A stretch of DNA of 64,000 bases from Pteria penguin. Taxonomy: Eukaryota > Mollusca > Bivalvia > Pterioida > Pteriidae. The stretch covers positions 28,939,849 through 29,003,848 of the forward strand of contig CM068586.1 of the NCBI GenBank assembly GCA_035048485.1, written 5' to 3'. Position numbers and translations under genes: made by a program. Shown piece after piece: positions 35,424 through 46,750 of this stretch (positions within the stretch are counted from its first letter, which is position 1; each line of letters begins with the position of its first letter). The notes beneath the pieces were generated by a model, which saw nothing but the letters and a program-made list of their open reading frames with translations, did no database searches and was not told the origin of the DNA.

Positions 35424-35935
35424 AATGTAAAGATGATGGATAAATCCAAACCATAAGTCCGAAAATCATGAAACCAGAGGACATACAATCAGTGAAATTT
35501 AAAACCAAGTGACCAATAACAAAATATATCTACTTGAAGAACATATGTGAACCCCTTTGATGGAGTGAGATCAGGTGCCCGGGGAGAGTGAGCATCTCCT
35601 GCTTGCTAGCAACACTCGTCACATATACCTAGTAGAAAGAGTCAAATCGTGTAAATTCCATATATATTTATATATGGAAAAGTCAAAGTAGGTAACCATC
35701 TAGTATAGAAGGTGTCAAATCTGCGTAAAATGATCGAAATCGGTCTTAGTGCAGAATATCATTTAAAAGGGATATGATATGGAGTAATAAGAGTCTCGTA
35801 ACGACCATAGAATTCAGAGACTCAGAGACGTTGCTAGTCTAGCACATATATAACCTTGGTTGATTAGCTTAGCCCGCAGAACAAAGTAATTTAAACATGC
35901 TCTGGAATAACGTATTAACATTAATTAATATGCTG
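35424..35935 (-). mobile_element. PLE-B copy, RT C-terminus plus complete 3' region
   Basis: Minus orientation. Starts in the thumb segment (RYSRAC-like, about 35910) and extends through LLNDIL (35760) and the 3' region to the standard terminus at 35424. A short palindromic stretch near 35655-35680 (TCCATATATATTTATATATGGA) corresponds to the site of the (AT)n expansion in the copy at 59310-60565. Confidence 0.85.
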
Positions 35936-35939
35936 TCCC

Positions 35940-36260
35940 TTTTTAATATATATCAACATATTCTTTACCAAACTGCTACATAGTTAATTTGCATATTATG
36001 TAGATGACCTAAATACTCGGCAAAACAACTTACTGGAATTACAATGTTTCTTTCAGGGTTTTTGGTTAAACGATCTTCCCCTCATTCTTTTCGAGCTCAA
36101 AATATGCAACATGTAGCGTATATTTTCTAAGTATCCCAGAAAATATATAGTTCCATTGCCAACGTTCATTCCAAGAGATGGCCTTGCGTTTATTGTGTAT
36201 GAAAAAACATCAAGTTCCTGACACATGCGGTCGCCACCAGAGAAGAGCAAACTGTTTTGC
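35940..36260. repeat. Paralogous block X (pair at 52815-53050)
   Basis: Shares phrases with 52840-53020 (ATATTCTTTACCAAACT, AAACGATCTT, a GTAGCGTATA run). The minus strand has a 65-codon open frame, but its partner is frame-disrupted. Not a recognisable protein. Confidence 0.5.
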
Positions 36261-36361
36261 TTTCATAGGTTGCCAAATGTTATTGGGAGTATAGATAGAT
36301 TGGTTATTGTGCTAAGTAACTCTATGGCTATTTCGCGTATATTGATATTGTATTTACCTGA

Positions 36362-36745
36362 TAAAAGAAAAAAGAGGAGTTACTGGCTCAGTTATGTGGC
36401 AGAAGTCACCATGGAGCTATACAATACATGAATATAAATAATATACTAGAACATATAACACATTACAAAAATATTTGATTGTAGTGCAATTACGATACCG
36501 ACTTAGGACGGTCATTTAATTTGACAAAAGCCAAACAAATGGTGTGGTTAACCGGTTTACGGGCCCACCTTCCTACTCACCGTAACAGCAGAACAATCAA
36601 AGGACGTACATTTAAAAATTTATAAATAATCCTCCATGTAAAGAACAAGGGTCAACAGGTATCGCATATTGAGAGGTCATAAAAATATAAACACGTAAGG
36701 TATTGTAAAACACATAATGATATAAAAATATATGCGACATCAAAA
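36362..36745 (-). mobile_element. Solo PLE-A 3' region, near-identical to copy 1
   Basis: About 375 bp match 251-630 with roughly ten differences counted by eye, including the AACCGGTTTACGGGCCCACC block. It stops before the rest of the element, so it is an extreme 5' truncation or a solo terminal repeat. Confidence 0.9.
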
Positions 36746-37887
36746 TATATGTAAAACTGAGCGATAATGTTTGTTTTAGCACGATGTGATACTGTATTGA
36801 ATACTATTTATCAGGAAAACTTCGAGGTCTTGCATCAATTATATTATAGATATATGCATTGGCATATCATTGTATCTTTGTGCTATGAGCATTGTCCTAA
36901 CTTTTATTTTACTGAAAAACTATTTCTTATTCGAGTATGCATGAGAATGTTAAAGGTATCGATTAAACTGTACTGCTGGTAATGCTTTCTTACTTGTATA
37001 TTACGTAATTCGGCCAAGCTCTATAACGTGTCATCATGCAATGAATATTTATATAGTTTACGATCTCTCATTAATACCACTCCTTTAGAATCGGTCTTTC
37101 ACACCAACCTTAATCCAATCTATATTTCCATCTAAAGTTTAATAGCTTTGGTATTATATATACTATTTCATCCACACTGATGATTCCTGCTAAAAAATAA
37201 TCCAAGTATACAGTTATCTAAATGAAGTAATATCTACTACAATTAACTGAGTCACCACACAAACCTCACTTGTTATGAAAGTGTACACAATCAAACATCA
37301 TATAATCAAATGTCAAACATGAAAACTATTTTCAAATGAAAAAACAAATGCTTTCATGAATCTTCTTATCAACACTATAATCAAAAGTAAAAAAAAAACA
37401 CTTATCTGCCTTAACAACCAGAAATTTTCAAAATCGGACCATTTGTAACACTATTATAACACTATGAAACCCATTAATGTAATAACCCTACATATATAGA
37501 TCTGTGTATAAAACAAACATTCCTTCCATCAAACTTGATGTATAATCTTCCGTAAATTTGAAAAATCAAAAACGCACACATTACCAAACCCATTTATTTG
37601 ATAACGCTAAAATGAATTCAAGTTTAAAATTCAATTGTTGCGACCTTAAATCAACAAAACGCACAGAGGAAATGCTTAGCAAACAAACAAAAACAATCCT
37701 TTCTTCGAGGTCTTTTCTAAAACAGTCCTCTCCGTTTTCTATGCGGTCGCAAGATATGTAACATAGTGTATACATTGGTTTTGCATTATTTTTTTAATGT
37801 TACAAATAATATTTGGTTTCAAGAATTATTACTGGGAAACACTGTTGAACGATTTTTATTTTGCGTTATTTTCAATGCAAAATACGA
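36746..37887. other. Non-coding; contains paralogous block Y (37200-37560)
   Basis: 37200-37560 resembles 51550-51860 (for example ACTTGTTATGA and TGTGTATAAAACAA in the same order). Blocks X and Y are in opposite order at the two loci. No coding signal. Confidence 0.45.
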
Positions 37888-38722
37888 AAGTTCAGTTCAG
37901 TTCAGTTCATTTATTTCTTTATGCCATCTGGCATAAATTTCGCACAATTAGTAATTGTATTAGTTTAAAAACACTAGTACGTCTAAAATAATACCTTTTT
38001 GATGTATAAATTTCTTAGTTCTTGATACATTGGACATCTTAAGATAAAATGAAACTCATCCTCTGTATCATTGAAATTACACAATGTATATAATGGATTG
38101 AACCTTGTTTCATTTCTGTATCTTCCAGATTCCACATTTAGATTATGAGCTGATAGTCTGAATTTAGATATGAGTTTGCGATGTGTATCACTCAATGGCT
38201 TATGTAAATAAAATTGGAAGTCAAAATTGTCTACCATATATTGATAATATTCGCCACGAGATGATCTTCTAATAGCAGAAAACATTTATAGCTTACATAG
38301 ATCGAAAAATCTTTGTTGTATCAAGTTTTGTGTAACTTTATCAATATAAATTTCGTGAAAAATGTATCCAAGGCCTAAACGGTTTAATTCAATTCTTATA
38401 TCTTTAACCAAAGTGTCATTGAAATTAACTCTATACTCTAAACAAGAACGTAAAATACAATTATCTGAATTTTAAAATTTTACCCAATATCTCAAAATTT
38501 TCAATTTTCTACAACTATACAGAGGAAGTCTTCCCAATTCATAATAAACTAAGCTATTGCAGGTGCCTTTCTTCACTCCCAGAATATTTTTACAAAACAT
38601 TGTGTGAATTTTTCGACATCATTGGCTTTATGAAAACCCCAAATTTCCCATCCGTAACTTAAAACACTGTTAACATATGTATCAAAAACTGTACATTTGC
38701 TTTTAATGTTAAAATTTAATCG
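37888..38722 (-). mobile_element. LINE-type non-LTR retrotransposon, ORF2 3' end
   Basis: Minus strand. Reading through one frameshift near 38585: FDTYVNSVLSYGWEIWGFHK, NILGVKKGTCNS, YYELGRLPL, then the C-terminal Cys/His region KFRLSAHNLNVESGRY ... LCNFNDTEDEFHFILRCPMY (38285-37983). This is the region downstream of the RT palm in many animal LINEs. A short 3' UTR ends in a tandem TGAAC tail (37892-37908, CAGTT units on plus). The element is 5'-truncated at about 38722, exactly where a PLE-C 3' region begins. Confidence 0.85.
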
Positions 38723-38724
38723 AG

Positions 38725-39170
38725 GTGAGACCAGGTGCCCGGAAGAGTAAGTGGCCCCCTGTTGCATGCAACACCCGTCACAAAAGTCATGCAACTACTA
38801 CATATAAGCACATGAAGGGGACAAGAACACTAAGTCTAATTATCTTATTCATGGTATGGAATGCTGTTGAATTGAAATTCCGGCGTCGGAAATGCACATG
38901 CATAAATGTGTTTATATATAAATAAAAGTATAGTCAAGAAGTTGAGATGGCTAGTTTCTATAGCCAAATCCCAGATTATTGGTTAACATTCTTGAAAGGT
39001 TGATCTCAAATTGCACTTGATCCCTATATCGACCATGCAACTTCCTGAGTGACAATTTCAAATGTTTCTCAATATATCCCTGAGAGAGTAGTTTCGTGGC
39101 AAGAAAACCCACTCTCAGGACGAAATTTTCGTATTTAGAAGCGTATAAATTGTGAAATGAAGACTCCATA
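38725..39170 (-). mobile_element. PLE-C copy, RT C-terminus and 3' region
   Basis: A 72-codon minus frame (38951-39169) reads KYENFVLRVGFLATKLLSQG and LSLRKLHGRYRDQ, the RT thumb. The 3' region follows, with GGTGAGACCAGGTGCCCGGA at 38724-38745 on the plus strand. The LINE at 37888-38722 abuts it. Confidence 0.8.
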
Positions 39171-39299
39171 TGTGGAAGAGGAAAGTATGTTGCTACTCAG
39201 GAAAGGAAGGTTGGTAATAATGAAATTGAAATCATCACGCATGTTATAAAGAGGGATAATAATGAAGCATCGTCACTAATTGATAAATAATAAATATTA

Positions 39300-39450
39300 A
39301 ACACATATACCTTTTAATTTTGTGCACCATAGGCGCATTTCGACAAGTTATGTGGCCGAATGATTGAAAATCTCAAAATAAATAAAAAAAAAATATGAAG
39401 AGCAGTGTTGAAGCCAAAATGACCGAAAAGTGAACCAAAGAATCTATCTA
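39300..39450. repeat. Third copy of the dispersed repeat of 31195-31600
   Basis: Shares TTTTAATTTTGTGCACCATA, GCGCATTTCGACAA and CAAAATGACCGAA phrases with the two copies near 31.2-31.6 kb. Confidence 0.7.
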
Positions 39451-39464
39451 GGATTATATCGAGG

Positions 39465-39850
39465 TATGAAGCATGCGTTCTCAGTTGTGCATGTATCTTT
39501 TATCTCGAGTTCCTTTGGATATATGATGTTAAGGTGATCTTTAAATACAGGGTAGTTAATCAAAAGAATATCGATGTATCTGTATGTAAAATTGAACGGA
39601 GATTCTTATCGTTTATTGTCTTTGGAAAACAGAGACGTTGTGGATTCTGCTTCGTATTAGTACGAAATTGTTGGCCAGAAGTGGCGCACAATTTGTACCC
39701 ATCGGAATACTAACAATCTGTTGTAATCCTTTACCGCCAAAAATCACATATAGATTATGTGTAAGAAATTCTAACATACTGATGAACTCTTTTTCTGTAT
39801 ACTTGCTGTTGGAATCAGACTATTCCTATACCCAAAATGTGTTGTTGCGG
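39465..39850 (-). mobile_element. Penelope-like RT core fragment with mutated catalytic motif
   Basis: Minus-strand translation: EFISMLEFLTHNLYVIFGG, then QQIVSIPMGTNCAPLLA, a deletion of the following segment, then FTYRYIDILLINYP and IYPKELEIKDTC. The catalytic YIDD reads YIDI, so one of the two metal-binding aspartates is lost. Confidence 0.8.
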
Positions 39851-40035
39851 CCTTAAATTAGATATTTATATTGTGTTACATTTTCGTTCAAGGCGTTTTT
39901 GAATAATTGATGTTATTCTTTTCTTCATTTTTGTGATAAGAAGTGGTAGTATAAAGAGCTGAAATGTCGAAAGACCTGATGCTACTGACATGATTTAAAA
40001 CGGGAGATATAATATGCTAGGTCATAGGAATTTAT

Positions 40036-40275
40036 TAGTATGCCAGGGTATGTTCTCATTACGTAGATTTTCCTGAAAGCGAGGCTTCATGCCACCGAAC
40101 TGCACTCATAAGAATATATGGAGGAAAGTTTGAAACCGTCATTAATGAAGTCCAATGTCAATATAAGGATCTGGTGCAATTTGAGATCTCCCTATCAAGA
40201 ACGTGAACTTTTTCCCATGGCGGAAAAACTACTATATAGTAGTCTTTCCCCCGTAGTAGTTTTCCCCTGTACGGA
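40036..40275 (+). mobile_element. PLE-C RT C-terminus remnant plus palindromic motif
   Basis: 40036-40205 is the diverged thumb/C-terminus (QYKDLVQFEISLSRT-like). 40206-40275 holds an inverted repeat built on GGAAAAACTACTATATAGTA, also present at 44090-44210. Confidence 0.65.
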
Positions 40276-40870
40276 ACGGTTTGGAAATTATATACGTTAG
40301 TTCGTCTATCAATCAGATAACTGTATTATAGTAAGAGCCTGCATGTGGATCGAACCGATGGTGTTATGGTTAAGAGGTTTCTATACAAGTGGAGGTTTTT
40401 CTTGGGGGTGTATTTTTATTTATTTATATATATTTTTTTTTTATTTATTTATTTACAGTCTTTCTTTTTTATATATTTACCATAGTATGATATTTTCTCC
40501 TATCATTTATTATAAAATTTGTCGTTTACTTGCGTATAGATGTCATTCATGACGTCAGGCTGTGACTCAAGATTCGATCCGAGGCAGCTTTTCGTAATAC
40601 ATCATAGTAAGTAAATTAAGAATTTATCAATCAAAATGTTCCAATGATACATATAGAATTGAACGTGCAAGAATTCCTTGCATATTCAATTCTTAAATAA
40701 ATTAAGACTGATGCATTATATATCTCACAATATCACTCATCATTTACAGAGTACCTGATCAACATGAGAATAAACCATCCAGGTGTCCATGATTTGCAAT
40801 TTACGACAAAGCTTGTCTAGTCGCAGACGTTGTGAATCATAAACACGAGAATGTCATTTTTTTATCCTTT
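40276..40870. other. No recognisable feature
   Basis: AT-rich, with a T-rich tract at 40420-40475. Confidence 0.4.
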
Positions 40871-40879
40871 ATGCAAAGT

Positions 40880-41280
40880 GTGAAAAGTCTCATCTCAAAG
40901 AATCTATATGCGACGTTTTGAAGCTCTACACTCTTTTGTGCGGAAGATATAGTCAAGTTAAAGTTTTTGAAAAGTAGGTCACAATTCGAGGGCAGTTAGG
41001 TCAAAAGTCATGGTCCCAAATGAAAGATCTTATCACAAGTAATCTAAATATGACGTTCCAAACTCCTATCCCTTTTGGTACAAAAGATACAGCCAAAGTT
41101 GAAGTTTTTGAAAATACGTCGAGCTCCTAGGTCAATGTCACTAGTTAAAAAACCATGGTCCCAAATGAAAGGTCTCATCACAAGGAATCTATATGTGTAG
41201 TTTCAAAGCCTTGCACCTTTTGGTACAAACGATGTAGTCATTGTTTTTGCCACAGGAAAATAGTCACAGACAGGTCAAAA
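40880..41280. repeat. Tandem repeat, ~3 units of about 140 bp
   Basis: Units recur at about 40884, 41021 and 41166, each with TC(A/T)TCACAAG(G/T)AATCTA followed by a GTACAAA(A/C)GAT phrase and, in the first two, GAAGTTTTTGAAAA-like sequence. CATGGTCCCAAATGAAAG appears at both internal joints. Confidence 0.8.
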
Positions 41281-41419
41281 ACTAGATGCCTCCGAATTCA
41301 TTCCGGGGGCATAAAAACGAACTTGTTTCTCTCTTTTCCGTTTGTATATCCTCGAACCCCCGAACTGCGACACCATAAGCATGTAACAATGAAGCGTTCT
41401 TCATTAGGTAATTTGTATG

Positions 41420-41862
41420 GTTATACAGATCTAGGGTCTTAGCTCGCTTTCAGACTGGCAGAGCACGGTTTATCATGTTGATGTCGCATATATTTTTATA
41501 CCATTATGTTTTTACAATACCTTACGTGTTTATATTTTTATGACCTCTCAATATGCGATACCTGTTGACCCTTGTTCTTTACATGGAGGATTATTTATAA
41601 ATTTTTAAATGTACGTCTTTTGATTTCTCTGCTGTTACGGTGAGTGGGAAGGTGGGTCCGTAAACCGGTTAACCACACCATTTGTTTGGCTTTTGTCAAA
41701 TTAAATGACCGTCCTAAGTCGGTATCGTAATTGCACTACAATCAAATACTTTTGTAATGTGTTAAATGTTCTATTATATTATTTATATTCATGTATTGTA
41801 TAGCTCCATGGTGACTTCTGCCACATAACTGAGCCGGTAACTCCTCTTTTTTCTTTTCTATA
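41420..41862 (+). mobile_element. PLE-A 3' region, plus strand
   Basis: Reverse complement of 249-680 with few differences, including AGCACGGTTTATCATGTTGA, GGTTAACCACACCATTTG and the end near CTCCTCTTTTTTCTTTTC. No RT coding portion attached. Confidence 0.9.
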
Positions 41863-43140
41863 TATCAGTCAACAAATCAAATTTTTTTGCACTCTTTCAC
41901 ATCCTTTTTAGCAGCAAACAGCGACCAAAGTGCTGGGATAAGCGTCTGAATCGATCCAGGGTCAGACATGTGTAATCAATCATGCGTCAAATGAATGTAA
42001 CTACGTCACATCTGTGCTTTAGGGGCCAAAGCAATTAAATTTCTTGAATTGTGTTTTTGTTGTCATTTATTATTACAATCATTATTATTAGATACGACAT
42101 AAACATATATTTCAATAATTTTAATCGTTTAATACAATTATATTAAAGAAAATAAATGTTTGTAATCAATAGTAGAATGAGAATGATATTAAAGAACATT
42201 TCAACAGTCAGTATCACAGCAGTTGCATTAATAATGAATGCATTTGAATATGGCCCCTATTCTCAGTGCAGCTAATTTGGTGCAGTATTTTAGATGTACC
42301 CAGTGTCTACATATGTCACATTGCCCCAAATTTACAAATAATAAATGTACGCATTGTGTAGGGATTGAGGATAAGTTCTGTTTTTTCCTTCTCTCTTAAG
42401 ATTTCTCTGTAATCAATATTATTTATTTGCTTCTACTATTTTGTATCATGAGGGAAAAGGGGAGGGGAGTTTCTTTTATGATTTTATTGAATAATATTAA
42501 GATAAATTCATAATTATTTTGTTATTGAATGAAGTAATATATTTAAAACATGTTTTTAACATTTAACATTACACCAATCACCTAAAGGTATAATTATTTA
42601 ATATTGAAATATTTAATTTAAATACCAAGACGGAGAAGTACCCTATTTGCAAAAACTCGCATTATAATTGTCATATATATCACTTTATCATCCACGTTTT
42701 AACCTAATATATCGCTAAACATTACTATTACTCGCTATAACATCTATATTACGTCAAGAACGTCATTGCCAACAACAGAAAACACATAGCGTATTATTCG
42801 CAATAGAATTACAAAAATATTATAATTGGCCTCATTCTATTCTGAAAAATCAGGGGACACCTTTGGCATTGACCTTTCCCAATATGACTGACAAGTGGAT
42901 GTAAACGTGTGCAGCTCTGTTGGGGGATTCACGGCTTATTTAAGTGCTATGTAAAATGACTTAGTGATTCGAGTAAGTTTATCATAATATGAAATATATC
43001 TAATGTATACATTACCTGTTTTTGACGCATTTTCTCGGAAGTCTCTTGACAGAACATCGATCGAAGATTTGAAACAAGTGAAAAATGACATCATAATCGC
43101 TATTATTTACAAACAGCGACGATTTTCCCTAAAGTGTCGC
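41863..43140. other. No recognisable feature
   Basis: Very AT-rich non-coding sequence. A small hairpin with GCGAC/GTCGC ends is at 43117-43140. Confidence 0.4.
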
Positions 43141-43224
43141 AGTTAAGGTAGTGTCGTAGTTAGGGGGTTTGACGATATATAGAGATTTCTCGAATTAAAT
43201 AAAAGATATCTCGAATGAATTTCT

Positions 43225-43232
43225 AGTAGATA

Positions 43233-43280
<48 letters not shown>
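43225..43280. repeat. (CT)n microsatellite
   Basis: CT run directly followed by ATAC/AAAT steps and the long AT array. Confidence 0.98.
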
Positions 43281-43282
<2 letters not shown>

Positions 43283-43314
43283 TTATATATATACATATAC
43301 ATATATATAAATAA

Positions 43315-43474
<160 letters not shown>

Positions 43475-43558
43475 CAAATACATCAGTGAAACACCTGAGA
43501 GTACTATGGACCTTGGATCTCCTAAGAAATACCTGTAGAAAATAAAGACAAATTAGAC

Positions 43559-43863
43559 AAACATATAAAGCACAAAGACACTACAGCTAACAAGGCACCC
43601 TATATTTTACTTATATTCGTTCCCCGTCTGGGACTCGAACCCACGACCTATGGTACCGAATCACCTAGCTGTCATGCATCCGACCCTCTAATCGACTGAG
43701 CTACCCGAGCTCCACAAAAATGGAGCTTTAATAGCCAATCATTAGCCAATCGCATGCATGACAACACGGCCGCGGAAAGTGAAGGAGTTTACCCGACGTA
43801 AACGCAGGCGGATTCTCTGAGAGAATACAACACTGAAAGAGAAATAAACATATAAAGCACAAA
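43559..43863 (-). mobile_element. tRNA-related retroposon with 18-bp target-site duplication
   Basis: Perfect 18-bp direct repeats AAACATATAAAGCACAAA at 43559-43576 and 43846-43863 bracket a 269-bp insert. On its minus strand is a tRNA-like segment (43712-43620) with A-box GGTAGCTCAGTCGATTAGAG and B-box GGTTCGAGTCC. The acceptor stem does not pair and about 125 bp precede the A box, so it is not a functional tRNA. A third partial copy of the repeat (ATAAAGCACAAA) lies at 43467, so the duplication could be a local repeat; the SINE reading is preferred. Confidence 0.6.
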
Positions 43864-44029
43864 TAGAATCAGAATCAAATAGAAAATATATATATATCTG
43901 TATTTGGAAAAGAGATTAAGATTGAAGAGATTTCTATTTTCTATTGTATCTCCTTATCAAAGGTTGAGATATCTCTATTTTAAATAGAAATCTATTTATT
44001 GTTAACAAGGTAACAAGCTGGATTAACGT

Positions 44030-44430
44030 ATCTGTGAAAAGAAAATCCGGAAAGTCCCATGGGGGGATTCACTGTATAGTAGTTATTCCCCGGGAAAATG
44101 GCTATAAGACGGGGGTAATTGCTATATAGCCAAATTTCCCCCGGTGGAAAAACTACTATGTAGTCATTTTCCGGGGCAGAAATGGCTAGGGGGAAAACTA
44201 CTATATAACATCGGCAGTTAGTGATCTGATCATACAAACTGACCATCTTAATTTTTTGACTTTGTATGCTATAAATGTTCATATATATAGGACTTTTGCA
44301 ACAGGTGTTACTTGCAAGTAGGGGGCGCTTGCTCCTCCTGGGCACCTGGTCTCATCTCACTTTAATTTGTGTTCACATTTGTCTGAATATAGCATTGAAC
44401 ACGATATTGTACCTATATTCCATGGAATTC
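44030..44430 (+). mobile_element. PLE-C 3' region with palindromic CTACTATATAG motif
   Basis: 44040-44215 holds several inverted copies of a GGGGGAAA(A)CTACTATATA unit. 44226 onward matches the PLE-C 3' region (TGATCATACAAACTGACCAT, then the TTGCAAGTAGGGGGCGCTTG and CACCTGGTCTCATCTC module). Confidence 0.75.
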
Positions 44431-46479
44431 AATATGTACTTAATGTTAACCTTGAATAGGGAGGCCCAAGCTCTCTCCTTAAAAACATATGAGGTACACT
44501 TTTTAGATACCTATAAATACTTTATTTGTATCACAATATACCAAAGCATAAGTAAGTTACAAAGCACGTTTTATAGTCAACAAACTCTGAAAATTTCACC
44601 GGTTTATCTCGAGTACTTTACAAGATATGAGGATTTGAAAAAGGACAATATTGGATTTTCACACCTTTTTCAAGCAAATGAAAATGCACAACCTCGCAAT
44701 TTTATGAGTGTTTAACTTAATCAATTATGGATAAAATTTGTGTTTTATTTATATTAATCTACTTTATTTACTACAGGTATTACGAAAAAAGATTAAAACA
44801 TTGGTTGTAAGTCTTATCATCTCAAATATAATCTCTTAAACTTGACGAAAAATGGTTTTTTCACTTTGATGAAAATGACGAAGTCCAAATGTCCAAGGTC
44901 ATTTTTCTAAAAACATATACAATGATTCATTATAATGTAAAAACTTATTTAAAATGGTACTTGTAAGGATATTTGAAGGAATTTAGATTGTATGACAAAA
45001 AATAAGCTCTGTATAAGCAAAAAGTATTTTGGTTTTTATTGGACACCCCCCCCCCCCCCCCCTATTTCGGAAATTCTGCATTCGCCCCTGATATAAATAC
45101 CAAAATTAATTAAAGAGGATTAAAACCAAATCATTTGAATCATTTGTCATTTTTGCTTTAACAAAAAATGTCTTCCTAAAATATGAATAAATTAACACAC
45201 CCCCCCCCCGCCCCTACCGTCTGAAGTTGTAAACAGTGGGGTCAATTTTAACTTAATGATTAAATGATGTCTTATTTTATCGCACAATATATGTCTTGGT
45301 ATTTATTACATTGAAATGTGTATTTCTGTACATAAATCTATACGACAATACGTGGAGGTCGCCCCGAGTCAGAGGAAACACGTGTAAAATCGTATTAATA
45401 GAGCTACAATATTACAATAAACTATATGAAATCGTCAATTATTTAATTAATGTAAATACCAATAATTATCAATTTGAATGTAAAAATCGTTCATGGTTAG
45501 TATTAACCCACTCACCCACGCCATGCTTTATATTACATCATGAATGATGAAATGAAACTTTTGAGAAATAAAACTTTGTAATTAATAGCTACGGGGTAAT
45601 TTTTTTCACAAATAGGATAATCATAATTACTTCTATAGACATTGGTTTCGTAATGTATTCTCTTATTTGAGAACTTTATAATGTACGATTGTTTACTATG
45701 TATATCGTTGTAATCAAATGACTCGTGAAAACAATATGGCGGACCGTTGTTTTGGCAAAGAGGAAGACGCTATCTTTTTATTTTCAAATGTTTGTAGTCA
45801 TTTCTAGGTATATTTTCATAAAAATGGTATCAAATGAATCGGGGGAAACATACTTATCGCATATTATGGGCTGGTAGAAATAAATTAAAAACTGAAAATT
45901 ATATAATTAAAAAACTTATGTGTGCCCGCATCGCCCATCGTTTTCGCTTCGGCGATCAGTTGTATACAGGTAATGGACGTATCTACCTGAAAAATCTCAC
46001 TTCACTGGATTTGATACAAACGTCACCCCAAACAACGCCAGTGAACATATCGCTTTTATGATCATTGATTCTAAGCGCGCCGTCAATTATAAGGCAAAAT
46101 AAACATCTCGCTGTACCGCCGCGGTATAGTTAGATATTTTAATGATTTTAGCTATTTTCAAATTGCCCTAATTTCTTTATTTCTACTCCAAATGAGATGA
46201 AATTTAAGAAATGAAAAGAAAACAAAATGAATATTCTAATGATATGATTTTGATTTACATGATAAAAATATTTCCCGATGAATTATTGGGGGGAAAATTG
46301 CAAACAACGCATTTTGATTAATTTGAACTTATTCATTTCCGATGGGTCTCACTACCTTGAAGCAAAGATTTATACATATTACCAATATACAACTGGATTA
46401 ATTAAGAATAAAATAATAATAACGACATAAAGAACAGTGGAATGTATTACAGTTTTACGGTTATATGACATCTTGGATA
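44431..46479. other. No recognised gene; poly-C runs
   Basis: Poly-C tracts at about 45046-45062 and 45201-45209. A 146-codon plus frame (44275-44715) starts in the PLE 3' region and has no domain. A 75-codon frame at 45834-46061 is basic at its N-terminus but has no match I recognise. Confidence 0.4.
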
Positions 46480-46750
46480 CATCTAGAGTCTATGATAAAA
46501 TTTAGATTCATAATGTATAGTCCTCATTTCATGCAACAAAAATAAATATTCAACTGAAATGCCAGTCCAAATAACACACAAAAAGTAATTAAACAAGGAA
46601 AATCTATAATGCGAAGATTACCGGGGTGTGATTTCTCTGTTTAATATTTTGTTTGGTCTATTAATTATTGTTCAATCGCTGAATACAAATATTTTTAGAG
46701 AAATCTCTCAGATCATATATTACAAAGATAATAAGCAGAACATCGCATAA

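Noticed and set aside
43620..43712. tRNA gene on the minus strand
   Set aside because: A and B boxes are present, but the acceptor stem does not pair and the variable region is too long; better explained as a tRNA-derived retroposon.
44275..44715. 146-codon plus-strand frame as a gene
   Set aside because: It starts inside the PLE-C 3' region and shows no domain or codon bias; treated as read-through of repeat DNA.
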